DNA of 9,387 nt, from NCBI GenBank assembly GCA_003219925.1, contig QHQU01000016.1:1-9387 (forward strand), read 5' to 3'. The position numbers and the translations under genes were made by a program. The notes beneath the pieces are model-generated. The model saw nothing but the letters and a program-made list of their open reading frames with translations, searched no databases and had not been told where the DNA came from. Origin of the DNA: Verrucomicrobiota bacterium (GTDB taxonomy: Bacteria > Verrucomicrobiota > Verrucomicrobiia > Chthoniobacterales > UBA10450). Below are positions 1 through 6,259 of this stretch, piece after piece (the stretch's first letter is position 1; each line of letters starts with the position of its first letter).

Positions 1-525
1 AATCGCTTCCTGATCGGCGATGTTAATGGACGTTTGCAACGCATCGAAGGCGTCGCATTCTACGGCGAAGCGCGCCGGGCGACCATCGCCGCTATAGCCC
101 AGGTAGCGCACCCAGCCGCGCTCACGCGCTTTTTCCAATGCGGAAATCGCTTCGCCCTTTTTCAGGACTGCTTCCGAACATCCATGCAGTTGAATGAGAT
201 CGATGCGGTCCGTCTGCAAACGGCGCAAACTACGTTCGATGCTTTCCGAAATTGAGTTGCCCGACCAGTCTTCGGTCCCGATCCCACGCGGGTGCCCGCA
301 TTTGGTGAAAAGGAAAAACTCAGTGCGCCGTTTGCTGATGGCATTGCCGATTGATTCCTCGCTGCCGTCGTAGCACTCCGCTGTGTCGATGACGTTAATG
401 CCGGCGTCGAGCGCGCTGTTCAGCACCTTCCTGATCTTTTCGACGTCTTCGCCCGCGGTGCCCGCGCCGCCAAAACCCAGTACGGTCACATCCATATCCG
501 TTCGGCCGAGGCGCCGCTTTTCCAT
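1..525 (-). CDS. Aldo/keto reductase, N-terminal part (runs off left edge)
   Basis: Seen: an open frame from ATG at 525 down to base 1 gives 175 residues with no stop, so the C-terminal part of the TIM barrel lies outside the window. It begins MEKRRLGRTDMDVTVLGFGG, the usual AKR opening. The four catalytic residues are visible: Asp47 and Tyr52 in VIDTAECY, Lys75 in FTKCG, and His114 in LIQLHG. Known of the family: NAD(P)H-dependent reduction of aldehydes or ketones (or the reverse) in the cytosol; many bacterial members have no assigned substrate. A purine-rich AGGGTGG lies about 6 nt upstream of the ATG and supports this start. It follows purM on the same strand after a 134-nt spacer holding a palindromic doublet, so co-transcription with the pur genes is possible but not shown. 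The family is very likely; the substrate is unknown. Confidence 0.9.
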   Translation of the reverse strand, partial: MEKRRLGRTDMDVTVLGFGGAGTAGEDVEKIRKVLNSALDAGINVIDTAECYDGSEESIGNAISKRRTEFFLFTKCGHPRGIGTEDWSGNSISESIERSLRRLQTDRIDLIQLHGCSEAVLKKGEAISALEKARERGWVRYLGYSGDGRPARFAVECDAFDALQTSINIADQEAI

Positions 526-571
526 CAATCCACCCTAGACACGACCGAATGAGTTGTCATCCGGAGCCAAA

Positions 572-652
572 TGAAGGGACGCACGCCGTCGCGTCCCCAT
601 TTTTCTGGGCCGCGTATGTGAAGTTTGGGACATGACGGCGCATGTCCCTCCA
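572..652. repeat. REPIN-like inverted doublet of GGGAC hairpins
   Basis: Two hairpins lie in inverted orientation between purM and the aldo/keto reductase. One has stem GGGACGC (576-582) with GCGTCCC (591-597). The other has stem GGGACATG (627-634) with CATGTCCC (641-648) and a 6-nt loop. Read outward-in, one starts TGAAGGGAC (572-580, plus) and the other TGGAGGGAC (652-644, minus), and both carry CGCCGT in the loop region. Aligned over 22 bases they match at 17. Two stem pairs change together (A-T to G-C, T-A to C-G); a third difference breaks a pair in the 576-597 copy. There is no convincing T-run after either hairpin on the minus strand, so this is a repeat rather than a standard terminator, although it may slow RNase or affect readthrough after purM. 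Confidence 0.7.
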
Positions 653-659
653 ATTTTGT

Positions 660-1682
660 TCAGAACGAGAGCTTCGTTCCCCCGCTTCCGCGCTCGATCC
701 GACCGATCACTTTTGCGTGCAAAATATTTTTTGCTCTCGTCACATCGCGCTGCCGGACGATCGCGACCATGCCGATTCCCATATTGAAGACCTGATACAT
801 TTCTGCGCGATCAACCTTTCCCATTCTGCCGATGAAATTGAAAATTTCAGGGACGCGCCAGCTGTGAGTATCAATCACCGCATCGCAATTTTTTGGCAGG
901 ATACGAGGGAGATTGTCGATTAATCCGCCACCGGTGATATGCGCGAGGCCATGAATCATCCCGCGCGGCACTTTCACCAAAAGCGGCTGATAATTTTTGT
1001 GCACGCGCAATAACTCTTCACCCAGCGTTCCCCGAACTCCGGGAATTCGTGACGAAAGCTTCAGCTTCAATCTTTGGAACAGGATTTTCCGCGCGAGTGA
1101 ATATCCATTGGTGTGCAATCCATTCGACGGCAGCCCGAGAACCACATCTCCAATTCGGACCTTGCTTCCATCGATGATCTGGCCGCGATCGACGACGCCG
1201 ACGATGCAACCCGCCAGATCGTATTCGCCGCGGCGATACATTCCCGGCATCTGCGCTGTCTCGCCACCGATCAGCGCGCAGTTGGCCGCGCGACAGGCCT
1301 TGCTGAATCCGCTCAGCAATTCCGAGAAAACACGCGATTCTAATTTTTCTGTGCCGATGTAATCGAGAAAAAAAAGCGGCCGCGCGCCGAGGACGGCGAC
1401 GTCGTTGACACAATGATTCACCAGATCGGCACCGACGGTGTCGTGTTTGTTCGCGGCGAAAGCGATTTTCAATTTGGTTCCCACGCCATCGACGCTGGCG
1501 ACGAACACCGGCTGCCGCATTCCGCGAAAATTCGGCGCGAACAGCCCGCCGAACCCCCCGATTCTTCCCAGCACCTCCGGGCCGTGCGTTTTGCGGACAA
1601 GGGATTGAATTCGACGCTTGAGCTTGTTGCCAAGGTCAACATCAACGCCGGCGCGAGCGTAAGCTTTCTGTCTCTCTGTCAT
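660..1682 (-). CDS. purM: Phosphoribosylformylglycinamidine cyclo-ligase (AIR synthetase)
   Basis: PurM converts FGAM plus ATP to 5-aminoimidazole ribonucleotide, the ring-closing step of de novo purine synthesis, in the cytosol. From the start chosen here the protein has 340 residues, close to the usual ~345. Family signatures are intact: VDGVGTK (about 64-70), GGETAQMPGMY (139-149), HTNGYSLAR (190-198), HITGGG (248-253) and FNMGIGM (299-305). The frame is open upstream to an ATG at 1724, but those 14 extra codons come from a palindromic repeat and have no counterpart in PurM. Family alignment supports MTERQKAYARAGVDVD as the true N-terminus. The ATG at 1682 itself lies in the terminal bases of that repeat, with no Shine-Dalgarno sequence before it. 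It lies downstream of purF on the same strand with a 148-nt gap. The identity is secure; the start is probable. Confidence 0.97.
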   Translation of the reverse strand: MTERQKAYARAGVDVDLGNKLKRRIQSLVRKTHGPEVLGRIGGFGGLFAPNFRGMRQPVFVASVDGVGTKLKIAFAANKHDTVGADLVNHCVNDVAVLGARPLFFLDYIGTEKLESRVFSELLSGFSKACRAANCALIGGETAQMPGMYRRGEYDLAGCIVGVVDRGQIIDGSKVRIGDVVLGLPSNGLHTNGYSLARKILFQRLKLKLSSRIPGVRGTLGEELLRVHKNYQPLLVKVPRGMIHGLAHITGGGLIDNLPRILPKNCDAVIDTHSWRVPEIFNFIGRMGKVDRAEMYQVFNMGIGMVAIVRQRDVTRAKNILHAKVIGRIERGSGGTKLSF

Positions 1683-1804
1683 GTCGAACGAAGTCGAGAC
1701 ATCTCTAACTATTTTCGAGAACATCTCCCGCTAAATATAAGGCCAAGAGTTATAGTCTCGCGGGATCGACGGTTAGAGATTCCTCGACTACCCTCGGAAT
1801 GACA
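1677..1804. repeat. Palindromic doublet with TGTCAT termini (copy 1), purF-purM spacer
   Basis: A 128-bp element with 33-bp inverted arms, 1677-1709 and 1772-1804, matching at 26 of 33 positions. Each arm is itself a hairpin: ATGTC (1681-1685) with GACAT (1698-1702), and ATTCC (1779-1783) with GGAAT (1796-1800). All four stem differences between the arms are compensating changes; the other three are in the loop. A further inner pairing is TCCCGC (1726-1731) with GCGGGA (1760-1765). The right arm resembles the element at 3384-3487. The left terminus overlaps the start codon of purM. By recollection, similar dispersed repeats are common in soil Acidobacteriota and Verrucomicrobiota. Confidence 0.85.
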
Positions 1805-1830
1805 AAAAAGGCGATGAGGTCAATCGCCCA

Positions 1831-3330
1831 TCATTTCAACTCCGCGAAAAGCGTCGGCTGACCGTCCCTTTCCTCCGCCAAAGCGCGAGCGCGTTGCTCC
1901 CGCTTTTCCATGATGAATTTATCCAGCGCAGGATCGACGGGCAGGGGATAATTCCCGTTAAAACAAGCGAGGCAAAAAGAATTGGCGGGCCGCCCGGTGG
2001 CCTTGACCATTCCTTCGATGTCGAGATAGCCGAGACTATCGACATTGAGGTACTCGCAGATTTTTTCCATCGACATCTGGTTAGCGATCAGTTTTTCCGG
2101 ATCGGGAAAATCGATTCCGTAATGACAGGCAAAGCGATGCGGCGGACAACTCACCCGCAAGTGCACCTCTTTCGCGCCCGCTTCCCGCAGGTTGACGATG
2201 CGCGCGCGCGCGGTGGTCCCGCGCACGATGGAATCGTCCACCACCACAACTCGTTTCCCTTCCACCATTTCCTTTATCAGGTTTAATTTCACCCGCACAT
2301 CGAAGTCGCGAATGAGCTGACTCGGCTGCAAAAACGTTCGACCAATGTAGTGATTCCGGACAAAAGCGTGCTGAAACGGAATCTTTAATTCCTCCGCAAA
2401 ACCGAGCGCGGCGTAATTTCCCGAGTCCGGCACCGGCACTACGATATCCGCTTCCACCGGAAATCGCCGCGCCAGTTCGCGTCCCATCTCGGTGCGAACT
2501 TTACCGACATTCATCCCGCCGATGATGCTGTCGGGTCGCGCAAAATAAACGTATTCGAACATGCAGAAAGCAGGTTGTTCGTCCCGGAACGGTCGCTCCG
2601 AGCGCAGTCCGTGCTCGTTTATGATTAGCACTTCGCCCGGCTCAATCTCGCGAACAAATTCAGCATGGATGAGATCGAGCGCGCATGTTTCCGATGCGAG
2701 AATGTAAGCGCCATCGAGTTTTCCCAAAACGAGCGGACGCCAGCCAAAAGGATCGCGCACCGCGATCAACTCCTGCTCACTCATGATCAGGAGCGAGAAC
2801 GCGCCTTCGATCCGGCGCAAGGCACCCAGAACACTGCTGCCGTTGTCGGCTGGGCGCGCCAGTAAATGCAGGATGATTTCGCTATCGGCGGTGGTTTGAA
2901 AAATAGAACCCTTGCTTTCCAATTCGTCGCGCAGCAGATCGGCATTGATTAAATTTCCATTGTGCGCAATCGCCATCTGCCCGCGCACGCAATCGACCAC
3001 GAAAGGTTGCGCGTTTTTTAACGTGCTCGTGCCGGTAGTGGAATAGCGGGTGTGACCAACAGCACGCGTCCCTTTTAGTTTTTCCAACTCTTCCTGTCCA
3101 AACACCTGCGAGACCAGGCCCATGCCCTTATGCTGGAGAAAGGTCTGGCCGGCGCCGTTGCTGGTCACGATGCCGGCGCTTTCCTGCCCGCGATGCTGCA
3201 GCGCGAACAGGCCGTAATAGGTCAGCACCGCGGCGTTCGGATGACCGAAGACGCCGAAAAGTCCGCACTCGTGCTGTGGAAGCGCGGCGCGATCGGGTAA
3301 TTCGTCGTGACCGGAAGTTTCAGGGGGCAT
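1831..3330 (-). CDS. purF: Amidophosphoribosyltransferase (glutamine PRPP amidotransferase)
   Basis: PurF catalyses the committed step of purine synthesis: PRPP plus glutamine to 5-phosphoribosylamine. The 499-residue product has an N-terminal Ntn glutaminase domain and a C-terminal phosphoribosyltransferase domain. Visible motifs are Cys22 in ECGLFGVFGH (nucleophile after a 21-residue propeptide that must be cleaved), HRGQESAG (46-53), HTRYST (93-98), and the PRPP loop VVVVDDSIVRGTT (361-373). Four cysteines, C256 (CMFEY), C402 (ACHYGID), C453 and C456 (CLAC), match the positions that bind [4Fe-4S] in the Bacillus-type enzyme, so this is the propeptide plus iron-sulfur class rather than the E. 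coli class. It sits between purL and purM on the same strand, with palindromic repeats in both spacers. No strong ribosome-binding site precedes the ATG at 3330. End-product inhibition by purine nucleotides is expected from the family, not seen here. Confidence 0.98.
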   Translation of the reverse strand: MPPETSGHDELPDRAALPQHECGLFGVFGHPNAAVLTYYGLFALQHRGQESAGIVTSNGAGQTFLQHKGMGLVSQVFGQEELEKLKGTRAVGHTRYSTTGTSTLKNAQPFVVDCVRGQMAIAHNGNLINADLLRDELESKGSIFQTTADSEIILHLLARPADNGSSVLGALRRIEGAFSLLIMSEQELIAVRDPFGWRPLVLGKLDGAYILASETCALDLIHAEFVREIEPGEVLIINEHGLRSERPFRDEQPAFCMFEYVYFARPDSIIGGMNVGKVRTEMGRELARRFPVEADIVVPVPDSGNYAALGFAEELKIPFQHAFVRNHYIGRTFLQPSQLIRDFDVRVKLNLIKEMVEGKRVVVVDDSIVRGTTARARIVNLREAGAKEVHLRVSCPPHRFACHYGIDFPDPEKLIANQMSMEKICEYLNVDSLGYLDIEGMVKATGRPANSFCLACFNGNYPLPVDPALDKFIMEKREQRARALAEERDGQPTLFAELK

Positions 3331-3383
3331 GGCAAAAGAACATCGTCGATTTTGTGATCCGGTTCAATATTTCACAAACGCCT

Positions 3384-3487
3384 GTCATCCCGAGCGAAAA
3401 ACGCCAGTCCGGCTCGGATCGAGGGATCCTGTGCAAGTTACCTTTAAGTTTTCTTGGCGGGATCCCTCGACTTTCGCTCGGGATGAC
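3384..3487. repeat. Palindromic doublet with GTCAT termini (copy 2), purL-purF spacer
   Basis: A 104-bp element with perfect 16-bp terminal inverted repeats (3384-3399 with 3472-3487, GTCATCCCGAGCGAAA) and a perfect 11-bp inner pair TCGAGGGATCC (3419-3429) with GGATCCCTCGA (3460-3470). Each arm also folds alone through ATCCC/GGGAT (3387-3391 with 3423-3427; 3462-3466 with 3480-3484). The left arm carries about 19 extra bases in its loop, making an alternative CCGAGC/GCTCGG stem (3390-3395 with 3412-3417). It is the same family as 1677-1804. It ends 16 bp from the purL stop codon and takes up most of the 173-nt purL-purF spacer. Confidence 0.85.
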
Positions 3488-3503
3488 CGTGTTCGTTTGC
3501 GCA

Positions 3504-5924
3504 TCACAAACTCGGGATCGGCTCGGAATCGCTTTCCACTGCCCGCCGGATTGAATTCCACCAAAGATCGTGCAACTCCGCGACCCGCCAGCTGAGATTT
3601 TCGTCGTTCACGGTAACGCGAAGACTATCGGTGATCACGCGGCCAATCTGTGCATGCGGAATATTTTTCGATTTTAGTTCTGACAAAACCCGTTCCGTAT
3701 TTTTCGGCTCGCAGGAAATAATGACGCGCGATTGCGCTTCGTTGAAGAGCAATGTAGCCGCTTCTGTAGAGGCAGGCGTCTCGCCTGCGCAGCCACGGTT
3801 TTCGAAATTAATTTCCGCGCCGAACAACCGATCGGGGCTAAAGCAGCATTCCGCCAGTGCGACCGCCAGTCCGCCCTCGCTGCAATCATGCGCGCTCGTA
3901 ACGAGATCTAGCCGAATCAAATCGCGCACCGCGTTTTGGACCGCGCGCTCCAACTCAATGTCGAGTTTGGGGACCGGCCCAACCTTTTTCCCGAAGCAAA
4001 CCTTGAGAAAGCGCGACCCCCCAATGTTGTAGCCGCGGTCGCTGGCCGCGGCAGCGCTGGAAGAACCGGAGCCGGCGACTCCGGCTACAGATCCAACCAG
4101 GATAATGGCGTCCCCCTTATTCTTAAACCACTGCGTCGTGATGTGTCTCTCGTCATCGATCAAACCAACCATCGCCACCGTCGGGGTGGGATCGACCACC
4201 CCGGCCGGGCTCTCATTGTAAAGCGAGACGTTGCCTCCAACTACCGGCGTGCCGAAGGTGCGACATGCCTCGGCAATTCCCTCAACTGCCTCGCGCAATT
4301 GCCAGAAATTCTCCGCCTTGTAAGGATTACCGAAGTTCAAATTGTCCGTCACCGCGAGCGGTCGCGCGCCGGAACAGGTGAGATTTCGCGCCGCTTCCGC
4401 GACCGCAATGCGTCCGCCCTCGCGCGGATCGAGCGCGCAATACAACGAGTTACAATCGGTCGTCGCCGCCAGGATTTTGTTCGCCTCTCTAATATAGAAG
4501 ACCGCGGCATCCGAGCCCGGTTTTACCACTGTGCCGGTCCGAACCGTGTGATCGTATTGGCGATAAACCCAGTTCTTCGACGCGATCGTCGGATCACAAA
4601 GTAATCGGCGGAGCGCCTCGTGAGTATCGATCTTCGGCAGATCGTCGTAGCTCGGATCGTTGATTCCGGCCGCAGCAGAAGGCGGTTTTGCATCTCGGGA
4701 ATAGAGTGGCGCTTCTTCCGCCAACGGCTTCGCCGGAATTTCCGCGGCGACGCTGCCGTTGCTGCGCACACGCATCATTCCGTCGTCGGTGACGCGTCCG
4801 ATTTCGGCGCAAGGCACATCCCATTTCGCGAAAATTTCGCGCACAATATTTTCTTTGCCGCGCTTGGCGATGATGAGCATCCGCTCCTGCGATTCGCTCA
4901 GCAGAATTTCGTATGGCGTCATTCCCGGCTCGCGCTTCGGAACTTTCGCGAGATCAATTTCCACGCCGCTCCCACCGCGGCTCGCCGTTTCGGAGGTGGA
5001 GCAGGTCAATCCCGCCGCGCCCATGTCCTGAATCCCGGCGACAGCATCGGTCGCGAGCAATTCCAAACATGCTTCCAATAAAAGTTTTTCTTTGAACGGA
5101 TCGCCGACCTGCACCGCCGGCCGATCTTCTCGTGATTCCTCCGTCAACTCCCGCGAAGCAAACGATGCGCCGGCCAAACCATCGCGCCCGGTCTCCGCGC
5201 CCACGTAAAAGACCGGGTTGCCGACCCCGCGGGCTGCGCCGCGAGCCAACTGCTCGTGTCGCAAAATGCCGAGGCAAAAAACGTTCACCAGTGGATTCCC
5301 CTCAAAGCTTTCGTCGAAATAAATTTCGCCCCCGATAGTCGGGACGCCGATGCAATTCCCATAGTGCGCAATCCCCGAGACGACACCTGTGAAGAGGCGC
5401 CGGTTTGCTGCGATTTGCGCCTTCGGGCTCAGTTGGTAGGGCGACGCTCCGCGGAGCCGCGATTCGTTTATCGCCTCGACAGAGTCTCGCTCTACCGAAT
5501 GCGTAATTGGCCCGAAGCGGAGGGAGTTGAGGCAAAATTCCGGGCGTGCACCCATCGTGAAAATATCACGAATAATTCCGCCAACGCCGGTGGCGGCGCC
5601 TTGGAATGGTTCAATTGCGCTCGGATGATTGTGTGATTCGATCTTGAATGCGATCGCCCAGTCATCACCGATATCGACCACCCCGGCGTTTTCTTCGCCT
5701 GCCTTCACCAAAATGTTTGGGCCGGTCGTGGGAAATTTCCGCAATTCGCGGCGGGAATTTTTGTAGGAACAATGCTCGCTCCACATCACTGAAAAAATTC
5801 CCAGCTCGGTGAAGTTCGGTTCGCGTCCGAGAATTTTTTTGATACGGATATATTCCTCCGGCGTCAGGCCATGTCTGGCCACAACTTCCGGCGTGACCTC
5901 GGGATCGAAAGAGGCGTTCGGCAT
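3504..5924 (-). CDS. purL: Phosphoribosylformylglycinamidine synthase, PurL subunit (small type), with repeat-encoded insertions
   Basis: PurL converts FGAR, ATP and ammonia to FGAM. This 806-residue protein is the small type that works with separate PurS and PurQ subunits, not the ~1300-residue fusion form. Visible motifs: SEHCSYK (49-55, with the catalytic-region His51), KIESHNHPSAIEPFQGAATG (94-113), YGNCIGVPTIGGE (188-200), GIQDMGAAGLTCSTSE (297-312), LSESQERML (342-350), DNLNFGNPYK (527-536), VVGGNVSLYNES (561-572) and SAHDCSEGGLAVALAE (677-692). It is about 50-60 residues longer than typical family members (~740). The excess maps to three palindromic DNA elements read in frame: about residues 143-164, 612-633 and 711-722. 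All flanking core motifs are intact and the frame is open throughout, so the gene is probably functional. The start at 5924 gives the normal N-terminus; no clear Shine-Dalgarno sequence is seen. purS and purQ must lie elsewhere. Confidence 0.97.
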   Translation of the reverse strand: MPNASFDPEVTPEVVARHGLTPEEYIRIKKILGREPNFTELGIFSVMWSEHCSYKNSRRELRKFPTTGPNILVKAGEENAGVVDIGDDWAIAFKIESHNHPSAIEPFQGAATGVGGIIRDIFTMGARPEFCLNSLRFGPITHSVERDSVEAINESRLRGASPYQLSPKAQIAANRRLFTGVVSGIAHYGNCIGVPTIGGEIYFDESFEGNPLVNVFCLGILRHEQLARGAARGVGNPVFYVGAETGRDGLAGASFASRELTEESREDRPAVQVGDPFKEKLLLEACLELLATDAVAGIQDMGAAGLTCSTSETASRGGSGVEIDLAKVPKREPGMTPYEILLSESQERMLIIAKRGKENIVREIFAKWDVPCAEIGRVTDDGMMRVRSNGSVAAEIPAKPLAEEAPLYSRDAKPPSAAAGINDPSYDDLPKIDTHEALRRLLCDPTIASKNWVYRQYDHTVRTGTVVKPGSDAAVFYIREANKILAATTDCNSLYCALDPREGGRIAVAEAARNLTCSGARPLAVTDNLNFGNPYKAENFWQLREAVEGIAEACRTFGTPVVGGNVSLYNESPAGVVDPTPTVAMVGLIDDERHITTQWFKNKGDAIILVGSVAGVAGSGSSSAAAASDRGYNIGGSRFLKVCFGKKVGPVPKLDIELERAVQNAVRDLIRLDLVTSAHDCSEGGLAVALAECCFSPDRLFGAEINFENRGCAGETPASTEAATLLFNEAQSRVIISCEPKNTERVLSELKSKNIPHAQIGRVITDSLRVTVNDENLSWRVAELHDLWWNSIRRAVESDSEPIPSL
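3765..3790 (+). repeat. Solo REP-like hairpin with GTAG foot inside purL
   Basis: GTAG at 3766-3769 is followed by a perfect 7-bp hairpin, GCAGGCG (3772-3778), loop TCT, CGCCTGC (3782-3788). This is the classic REP layout of a GTAG foot plus hairpin. No inverted partner with CTAC is seen nearby, so it looks like a solo unit or half of a decayed doublet. It encodes roughly residues 711-722 of PurL (GCAGETPASTEA). Related PurL proteins normally pass directly into the LLFSESQSR-type motif at this point. Confidence 0.6.
4028..4089. repeat. 62-bp REPIN-like doublet (GTAG...CTAC) in frame in purL
   Basis: The termini TGTAGCC (4028-4034) and GGCTACA (4083-4089) are inverted. Each is followed by a hairpin: CCGCGG (4033-4038), loop TCGCTGG, CCGCGG (4046-4051); and, on this strand, CCGGAG (4066-4071), loop CCGGCGA, CTCCGG (4079-4084). 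Aligned in GTAG orientation, the two hairpins differ by two compensating stem changes (C-G to G-C, G-C to A-T) and one loop base. It covers the third base of codon 612 to the first base of codon 633 of purL. It adds a Gly/Ala/Ser-rich stretch, V613 to Y632, just before the GGSRFLK segment of PurL. Confidence 0.85.
5435..5496. repeat. 62-bp REPIN-like doublet (GGTAG...CTACC) in frame in purL
   Basis: The termini GGTAGGGCGA (5435-5444) and TCGCTCTACC (5487-5496) are inverted with 9 of 10 pairs matching. Inside the left unit is a perfect 12-base palindrome GCTCCGCGGAGC (5446-5457). The right unit is degenerate, with only a short CTC/GAG stem in the equivalent place. It spans the third base of codon 143 to the first base of codon 164 of purL, the same phase as the 4028-4089 element. 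It encodes V144 to Y163, an insert between the LRFGPI and LFTGVVSGIAHYGN motifs where relatives have a short loop. Confidence 0.75.
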
Positions 5925-5977
5925 TGAAGCACGAAGATTAGCGAAACTCCGCGCGCACTCAAATGGCGCTTAACATT

Positions 5978-6030
5978 TGTAACCGCGGTCGCTGGCCGGG
6001 GCCGCCGCCACCGTGTGGGCGACGCCTAAG
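5978..6030. repeat. Decayed copy of the TGTAGCC doublet family
   Basis: The first 26 bases from 5977 match the left part of the purL element at 4027 with two differences (TGTAACC for TGTAGCC, and GGGG for GCGG in the second stem arm). The second half is only loosely alignable around GGGCGACGCC and its terminal CTACA is gone. The stem now carries a mismatch, as expected for an immobile, drifting copy. It lies about 50 bp upstream of the purL start codon. Confidence 0.6.
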
Positions 6031-6183
6031 TCAAAGAACCCCAGAGAGATACCGTTTCTCCACCAGATATAGAGCGCGCTTATCTCTAATCGGCCTAGAT
6101 ATAGGCTCTCCGCCGCATCAGCGCCTAAATAAATTTAATTTAGATCGAATACTCGCTTGCCCAGCCTGGTCTAATAGTAAAAG

Positions 6184-6204
6184 GCCGATCTCGGCGAGAC
6201 CGGC
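6184..6204 (-). terminator. Possible minus-strand hairpin terminator upstream of purL
   Basis: Stem GCCG-A-TCTC (6184-6192), loop GGC, GAGA-C-CGGC (6196-6204), with one A/C mismatch. Read on the minus strand, the hairpin is followed by CCTTTTACTATT, a modest T-rich tail; on the plus strand the tail is poor. It could stop leftward antisense transcription before the purL promoter or act as a leader hairpin. No minus-strand gene upstream needs it, so the role is uncertain. Confidence 0.35.
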
Positions 6205-6259
6205 TTATGTCTTGGCAATGAAGTCGAGGCAAATCAAAAAACAATCAGGGAAGGGGATT

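Larger units (their letters stand above)
5925..6259. other. Divergent intergenic region between purL and the secreted-protein gene
   Basis: 335 nt without a supported gene. It must hold the promoter(s) for purL (leftward) and the secreted-protein gene (rightward), but no pair of -35/-10 boxes is convincing. It contains a decayed palindromic repeat (5978 to about 6030), a direct repeat AGATATAG (6065-6072 and 6097-6104; the second copy lies in the near-palindrome CCTAGATATAGG, 6094-6105), an AT-rich stretch at about 6126-6150, and a hairpin at 6184-6204. An open frame runs through part of it from an ATG at 5963, but this segment has no protein-like features. Confidence 0.6.

Noticed and set aside
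576..597. Hairpin considered as an intrinsic terminator
   Set aside because: On the minus strand the tail is TTCATTT, not a U-run; the plus-strand tail has several T but there is no plus-strand gene to terminate.
1683..1724. Longer purM starting at 1724
   Set aside because: The extra 14 codons are repeat DNA and have no match in the PurM family; kept only as an alternative start.
3384..3487. CRISPR array or insertion sequence
   Set aside because: There are no regularly spaced direct repeats and no transposase; the structure is a short inverted doublet.
3276..3595. Two plus-strand open frames across the purL-purF spacer
   Set aside because: They are antisense to purF and purL and run through the palindromic element; neither resembles a protein family.
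3936..4604. A 222-codon plus-strand open frame inside purL
   Set aside because: It is fully antisense to a well-conserved PurL sequence and its Arg-rich composition is that of a shadow frame in GC-rich DNA.
5963..6259. N-terminal extension of the secreted protein gene from an upstream ATG (216 residues in total)
   Set aside because: The extension crosses a decayed repeat, precedes a clear signal peptide, and a strong ribosome-binding site marks ATG 6260 as the start.
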